17,413 bases of DNA, taken from the NCBI GenBank assembly GCA_005788585.1, contig SYBY01000083.1:1-17413 (forward strand), written 5' to 3'. Of this stretch, positions 13,748 through 17,413 are shown piece after piece. The translations under genes and the position numbers were made by a program. This stretch comes from Actinomycetota bacterium. Lineage in GTDB: Bacteria; Actinomycetota; Thermoleophilia; Solirubrobacterales; Solirubrobacteraceae. Position 1 is the first letter of the stretch; each line of letters starts with the position of its first letter. The notes beneath the pieces were generated by a model. The model searched no databases. It saw only the letters and a program-made list of their open reading frames with translations, and had not been told where the DNA came from.

Positions 13748-15682
13748 TCATGTGGGTGCGCCCCGAGAAGGAGCCGCAGGCGAGTTCTCGTCAGGGCATC
13801 CGAGGCCCCTGGCCGAGCGATGTCCCGTCCACCACGCGGGTTCGGGTTGCTCTGCGCGTGCCGCGTCGTCGTCGACGGCACGCAGCGGTCCGGCGGCATC
13901 AAGCACTGTTCGCCGGACCGCTGTGGCCGCCGGGTCGACGCGCAGGGTCTCCCACCGCGCCGGGTCACCGGTGAGCACCACGCCGTAGACCTGCTCGGCG
14001 CGCTGCGGGGAGATGTAGTCGTCGACGACGTCGCGCAGGACGTCCTCGGGGTCGCGTGCCAGCGGCGGGCCGTAGCCGCCACCGCCCGCGGACAGGGAGA
14101 CGATCGACTCGCCGGGCGCGAGGTCGAGTTCGCCGACGACCTCGGGACGCTCGGCCCACCCGCCATCGGGCTGCACGAGCCACGCCTCGGGTCCCTGGGC
14201 CTGGCCGCCGCCTCGGGCGCCCAACGGCCGGTTGATCCGGCCCTCCATGAACCAGTGGCAGGTCATGGTGTCGTCGGTCGGCCCGTAGATCGAGACGTTC
14301 CCCGGCGCGCCGCGGGTGCGGCCGGCGCCTTCGGAGTCCGCGCGCACGACCTTCTCCCAGACGACGAGCGGGTACTTCTGCTCGCTGATCTCCGTCGAGT
14401 CGACGTAGCCCATCCCGGACGCGCCGGCGATGAGGTACGTCAGCCAGCCGTCGTTCTGCGGCGTCGCCGGGCCGCCGGCGGTGCCGCTGAAGATCTGCAG
14501 GATGTAGGGCGCGCCGTCGCGCCGCCGGTCCTCTCCGGAGACGACGGCCTGCACCGGCGACGAGCCGTACGTCTGCTCGGCGGTGCCGACGCCCTCGCCG
14601 ATCATCGACAGGCCGCGCGACACCATGCCGACGACGCGGTCCTGCACCGTCGTCGTCGCGCACGACGCGCTCGCCGGGTGCCGGGGCGCGCCGACCACGC
14701 AGTTCTCGCGCACGAGGATCTCGATGCGCCGGTGCGTGCCGCTGTTGTTCGGCACCTTCACGCGGGTCGCGTTCGGGTCGCCGTTGAGCGTGTAGAGCAC
14801 CGCGCTCGTGGCGGCGTTCTTCGTCGTCGACTCGGTGAGGTTCAGCCCGACCGGCACGCAGTCGGGGTTCTCGCGCAGGTCGACGGTGATCTTCCCCGCG
14901 GCGGGGTCGACCTCGATGCCGGCCTGCAGCGGGATGCCGTCGGGCAGGCGCGGGAACGGATCGAGCTGCGTGCGCGCGATGACGCGGCCGCCGGGCAGCT
15001 TCGCGATCGCGTCGGCGGTCATCTGCTCGCTGTAGTCCAGCCACGCGCCGACGAACTCGCGGACGGCGTCGAGACCGAAGAACGCGCACAGCTCCTTCAG
15101 GCGGCGCTCGGCCAGGCGGCAGGCGCCCAGGGTCGCCAGGTAGTCGCCGTACCAGATGTCGAACGCGCGGATCCGCCGCTCGCACATGCGGATGAGGTCC
15201 GCGTTGTCGGAGAAGCCGGACTGGATCTTCACGCAGGGGAAGATCAGCGCGCCCTCGTTGTAGACGTCGAGCGCGGTCGGCATGTACGTGGTCGGCAGCG
15301 CGTTGCCGCAGTCGGCCTGGTGGGCCTTGGCCAGCGCGGTGAAGATGTGCTCGCCCTCGAAGAAGACGGGGACCATGAAGGTGTAGTCCGCCGCGTGGCT
15401 GTTGCCGACGTACGGGTCGTTGCTCAGGAAGCAGTCGCCCTCGCGGAAGTCCGGGTGGGTGTCGGCCATCGCCTGCGCGAGCAGTGCGGTGCCGTAGACG
15501 TGCACCGGGTTGGCGTCCGGGCAGCTCAGCATGTCGTGATCGGGTCCGGCGATCGAGCAGGAGAAGTCCTTCGACGCCATGGTCGTCGAGCGGGCGGTGC
15601 GCACCATCGTGTTGGTCATCTCGCGCGCGACGGAGTCGACGCGGCTGGCCATGACGCCCAGCGTGATGGGGTCAATGGGCAC
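13748..15682 (-). CDS. hyuB: Hydantoinase B/oxoprolinase family subunit 4
   Basis: A 644-residue HyuB-type subunit, the longest of the four. It shows TARSTTMASKDFSCS (29-43), SNDPYVGNSH (87-96), H96, D99 and H121 as inferred metal ligands, DLRENPD, ASCATTTVQDR, DSEGAGRTRGAPG and SAGGGGYGPPLARDPEDV. Near its end it has PAWWTGH, followed by about 25 further residues of low-complexity sequence absent from the others. The start is GTG at 15682, with GGGAG 6 nt upstream and a VanR-like box 13 nt upstream. It is the first gene of the hyuB4-hyuB3-aldo/keto reductase operon and overlaps the possible longer start of hyuB3. It is closer in sequence to hyuB2 than to hyuB1 by eye. Function beyond the family level is unknown. 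Confidence 0.92.
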   Translation of the reverse strand: MPIDPITLGVMASRVDSVAREMTNTMVRTARSTTMASKDFSCSIAGPDHDMLSCPDANPVHVYGTALLAQAMADTHPDFREGDCFLSNDPYVGNSHAADYTFMVPVFFEGEHIFTALAKAHQADCGNALPTTYMPTALDVYNEGALIFPCVKIQSGFSDNADLIRMCERRIRAFDIWYGDYLATLGACRLAERRLKELCAFFGLDAVREFVGAWLDYSEQMTADAIAKLPGGRVIARTQLDPFPRLPDGIPLQAGIEVDPAAGKITVDLRENPDCVPVGLNLTESTTKNAATSAVLYTLNGDPNATRVKVPNNSGTHRRIEILVRENCVVGAPRHPASASCATTTVQDRVVGMVSRGLSMIGEGVGTAEQTYGSSPVQAVVSGEDRRRDGAPYILQIFSGTAGGPATPQNDGWLTYLIAGASGMGYVDSTEISEQKYPLVVWEKVVRADSEGAGRTRGAPGNVSIYGPTDDTMTCHWFMEGRINRPLGARGGGQAQGPEAWLVQPDGGWAERPEVVGELDLAPGESIVSLSAGGGGYGPPLARDPEDVLRDVVDDYISPQRAEQVYGVVLTGDPARWETLRVDPAATAVRRTVLDAAGPLRAVDDDAARAEQPEPAWWTGHRSARGLGCPDENSPAAPSRGAPT

Positions 15683-15695
15683 GTCGACTCCCGAT

Positions 15696-15707
15696 CTTGG
15701 ATCCAGA
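15696..15707. promoter_or_regulatory. VanR-like operator box, hyuB4 side
   Basis: CTTGGATCCAGA matches ATTGGATCCAAT at 9 of 12 positions, keeping the full core TTGGATCCA. It lies 13 nt upstream of the hyuB4 GTG. A further palindrome, GGGATCCC, follows at 15709-15716. Confidence 0.55.
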
Positions 15708-15771
15708 AGGGATCCCAGCTAGGGTCGAGAACATGGACGACAGCAGAGGCACGGCGGCTAACGGAGGGTCG

Positions 15772-15783
15772 ATTGGATCCATT
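15772..15783. promoter_or_regulatory. VanR-like operator box, MFS side
   Basis: ATTGGATCCATT matches ATTGGATCCAAT at 11 of 12 positions. It is centred 76 bp from the box at 15696-15707 and lies 98 nt upstream of the chosen MFS start. Confidence 0.7.
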
Positions 15784-15881
15784 CTTGGGACTACACCCGG
15801 TGTGACAGCCCGCCGCATCGGACTGCCGGACGAACATCGCCCGTGCCGGGTTGGACCCGCGGTCGAACTCGGCCACCCGGC

Positions 15882-17219
15882 ATGAGCACCCGGTCGCGCA
15901 TGACGCGCCGCGGCCTGCTCCTCGGCGCGGTCGCCGGAACGTCGGGCTTCGGCATCTCAGCTCCGGGCGTCGTGCTCCCCGACGTCGCCGACGCGCTGGG
16001 CGTCGGCGACGACGCGACGGCCTGGGTGCTCGCCGCCTTCGTCCTCGGCGTCGGCGTGGCGATGACGCTCGGCGGTCGCGCGCTGGACCTGTTCGGCTCG
16101 TACCGGGTGAGCGCCGCGGGCGTGATCGCGACGCTGCTCGGCACGGTCCTGGTCTTCGCCGCGCCCGACCTCACGATGGTCTCCGCCGGGCGGTTCGTGC
16201 AGGGCGTGGGCAGCGGGTGGCTGTGCATCACCGCGTTCAACGCCGTCTCCTACGTCGACGTGGAGGAGCGCGCGCGGGTGAGCGGGATCCTCACCGCGGT
16301 GTCGTTCACGTGCATCGCGATCAGTCCGCTGATCGGTGCGGTCGTCGAGGCGATCGCGGGCTGGCGCGCGGCGCTGAGCTGCGGGCTGTTCATCCTCCTG
16401 CCCGTCCCCGCGATGCTCCGGGGCCTGCCGCCCGAGCGTCGCGCGGCCGGGTCGCTGGACCTTCGCGGCGCGGCTTTCGCCACCGCGGGCGCGGCGCTCG
16501 TCGCCGCCGTGCTCCAGGCGCCGGCGACCGGCACGCCCGCGTGGATCGCGTTCCTGCTCGCCGCCGCGGCGGTGGGCGCGCTCACCGCGCTGGCGCGCCA
16601 TCTCGCGCGCCGTCCCGACGGCTTCCTCCCGCTGGCGGTCCTGCGCAACCGCGAGCTCATGGAGCTCTCGTTCACGGCCGCCACGATCCAGGCGGCGTAC
16701 ACGGGCCTCATCTTCGCCGCGCCGATGCTGCTCGCCCGCGAGGCGGGGTGGTCGGCGCTGCACACGGGCGCGGCGCTCGCGCCGTGCGCGCTGGTGGCGG
16801 CGACCTCGGCGCACCTCGCCGGGACGGTCGGCGCCCGGCTCGGCGCGCCGGTGGTCTTCGTGGCGTGCTGCGCGGCGTCGGCGGCCGGGGTGCTCGTCGC
16901 CGGGCTGGGCGGGAGCCTGCCCGCGGCGGTCATCGCCGGATCGGTCCTGACCATCGCGCCGTACGCCGGCGTGCAGGCGGTGATGCTCGGGAAGGTTTCG
17001 ACGCTCGTCGCGCCGGAGGACATCGGCGTCGCCACCGGCACCTTCACCTACGTGTTCATCACCGGCGGCGCGGTGGGCGCGGCGGCCGCGGGCGGGCTGT
17101 CGTCGGTCGTCGGGCTCAGTGCTGCGGTGGCGGTGCTCGTGGTGCTGCCGCTGGCGGGGCTGGCGATGGTCCTGCGGGTGCGGGGGCGTGAGGCTGTCGC
17201 CACCCCCGCGCGCGCGTGA
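15882..17219 (+). CDS. Major facilitator superfamily transporter (DHA2/EmrB-like)
   Basis: A 445-residue integral membrane protein with about 12-14 hydrophobic segments. An MFS motif-A-like loop, GGRALDLFGSYR, follows the second membrane segment. A motif-C-like AISPLIGAVV precedes GWRAAL. These resemble the DHA2 drug:proton antiporters of the EmrB/QacA type, which export small molecules using the proton gradient, though import of a catabolic substrate is also possible. The ATG at 15882 was chosen because charged residues and the first membrane segment follow directly. A GTG at 15843 would add 13 residues and an ATG at 15900 would remove 6, and none has a good ribosome site. It is divergent from hyuB4 and shares its paired operator region, so it probably moves a compound handled by the HyuB enzymes. 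Confidence 0.88.
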   Translation: MSTRSRMTRRGLLLGAVAGTSGFGISAPGVVLPDVADALGVGDDATAWVLAAFVLGVGVAMTLGGRALDLFGSYRVSAAGVIATLLGTVLVFAAPDLTMVSAGRFVQGVGSGWLCITAFNAVSYVDVEERARVSGILTAVSFTCIAISPLIGAVVEAIAGWRAALSCGLFILLPVPAMLRGLPPERRAAGSLDLRGAAFATAGAALVAAVLQAPATGTPAWIAFLLAAAAVGALTALARHLARRPDGFLPLAVLRNRELMELSFTAATIQAAYTGLIFAAPMLLAREAGWSALHTGAALAPCALVAATSAHLAGTVGARLGAPVVFVACCAASAAGVLVAGLGGSLPAAVIAGSVLTIAPYAGVQAVMLGKVSTLVAPEDIGVATGTFTYVFITGGAVGAAAAGGLSSVVGLSAAVAVLVVLPLAGLAMVLRVRGREAVATPARA

Positions 17220-17224
17220 ACACC

Positions 17225-17265
17225 GCGGGCCGGTAGGTGGCCCCCGCCGATCGACCGGCGGTCGA
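17225..17265 (+). terminator. Possible terminator region after the MFS gene
   Basis: Two imperfect hairpins follow the MFS stop. GCGGGCC pairs with GGCCCCCGC with a two-base bulge (17225-17247). TCGACC pairs with GGTCGA around a 3-nt loop (17251-17265). There is no T-run. Both are weaker than the repeats at 4219-4301. Confidence 0.35.
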
Positions 17266-17340
17266 ACGCTGCGAGGGCGTCTTTGGCCGACCCGGCCAAT
17301 GTGGGACCCGCGCTCCACCGGTTTCATGGCCAAGCCATCA

Positions 17341-17352
17341 CTTGGATCCAAT
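17341..17352. promoter_or_regulatory. VanR-like operator box upstream of the right-edge gene
   Basis: CTTGGATCCAAT matches ATTGGATCCAAT at 11 of 12 positions. It lies 44 nt upstream of the ATG at 17397. Unlike the others it is a single box, because the upstream MFS gene reads toward it. Confidence 0.65.
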
Positions 17353-17396
17353 CCACGGATCTGCCACCGACGAGCGCCCCATTGGAGAAGTAGTTC

Positions 17397-17413
17397 ATGC
17401 CCCAGCTTGCCCA
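17397..17413 (+). CDS. Start of an unidentified gene, cut by the right edge
   Basis: An ATG preceded by GGAGAAG (17384-17390) with 6-nt spacing, followed by the codons for MPQLA. Only five residues are visible, so the product cannot be named. The strong ribosome site and the upstream operator box make a real gene likely, and suggest it belongs to the same regulon. Confidence 0.55.

Noticed and set aside
11457..13988. Long plus-strand open frame opposite hyuB3, and a similar one opposite hyuB4 (13745-15805)
   Set aside because: These are antisense shadows of GC-rich genes. The translations are Arg/Ala/Val/Asp/His-rich with no recognisable domain.
17283..17338. Small inverted repeats TTGGCC/GGCCAA and ATGGC/GCCAT before the right-edge gene
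   Set aside because: The stems are only 5-6 bp and do not match the operator consensus. They are not distinguishable from chance.

Overview
The window is very GC-rich DNA with strong GC-codon bias and short promoter gaps. It probably comes from an actinomycetote. The secreted RTX-repeat protein with a C-terminal carboxypeptidase-regulatory-like domain resembles proteins common in Thermoleophilia (Conexibacter/Solirubrobacter-type), but that taxonomic call is inference. There are no rRNA or tRNA genes, CRISPR arrays, insertion sequences or phage genes.

Layout, left to right. (1) A leftward operon runs hyuB1 (521-2302) then hyuA (1-501, cut by the edge). It is divergent from a rightward operon of a possible 19-aa leader ORF, an SDR dehydrogenase (2547-3242) and an aldo/keto reductase (3242-4189). 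(2) A convergent junction carries two strong inverted repeats (4219-4301). (3) A leftward EamA transporter-hyuB2 operon (7092-4313) is divergent from a rightward gamma-glutamyltransferase-like gene and a small cupin (7236-9082). (4) A stand-alone secreted RTX-type protein (9162-10763) converges on the next operon with a 4-nt gap. (5) A leftward operon runs hyuB4-hyuB3-aldo/keto reductase (15682-10768). It is divergent from an MFS transporter (15882-17219). (6) The first codons of a further rightward gene lie at the right edge (17397). No gap reaches 300 nt.

The main signal is regulatory. Seven copies of a 12-bp palindrome close to ATTGGATCCAAT sit in the non-coding promoter regions: a pair in each of the three divergent intergenic regions, and one before the gene at the right edge. 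From memory, this consensus is the operator of the Caulobacter GntR-family regulator VanR. The whole neighbourhood except the RTX gene therefore looks like one regulon of an FCD-type GntR repressor whose gene is not in the window.

In this reading the regulon encodes four hydantoinase-B/oxoprolinase-family subunits but only one visible HyuA ATPase subunit. It also encodes two aldo/keto reductases, an SDR, a cytoplasmic GGT-like hydrolase, a cupin and two transporters. The likely role is uptake or export and stepwise breakdown of cyclic amides, or ATP-dependent carboxylation or hydrolysis of a family of related compounds. The substrate cannot be read from the sequence.
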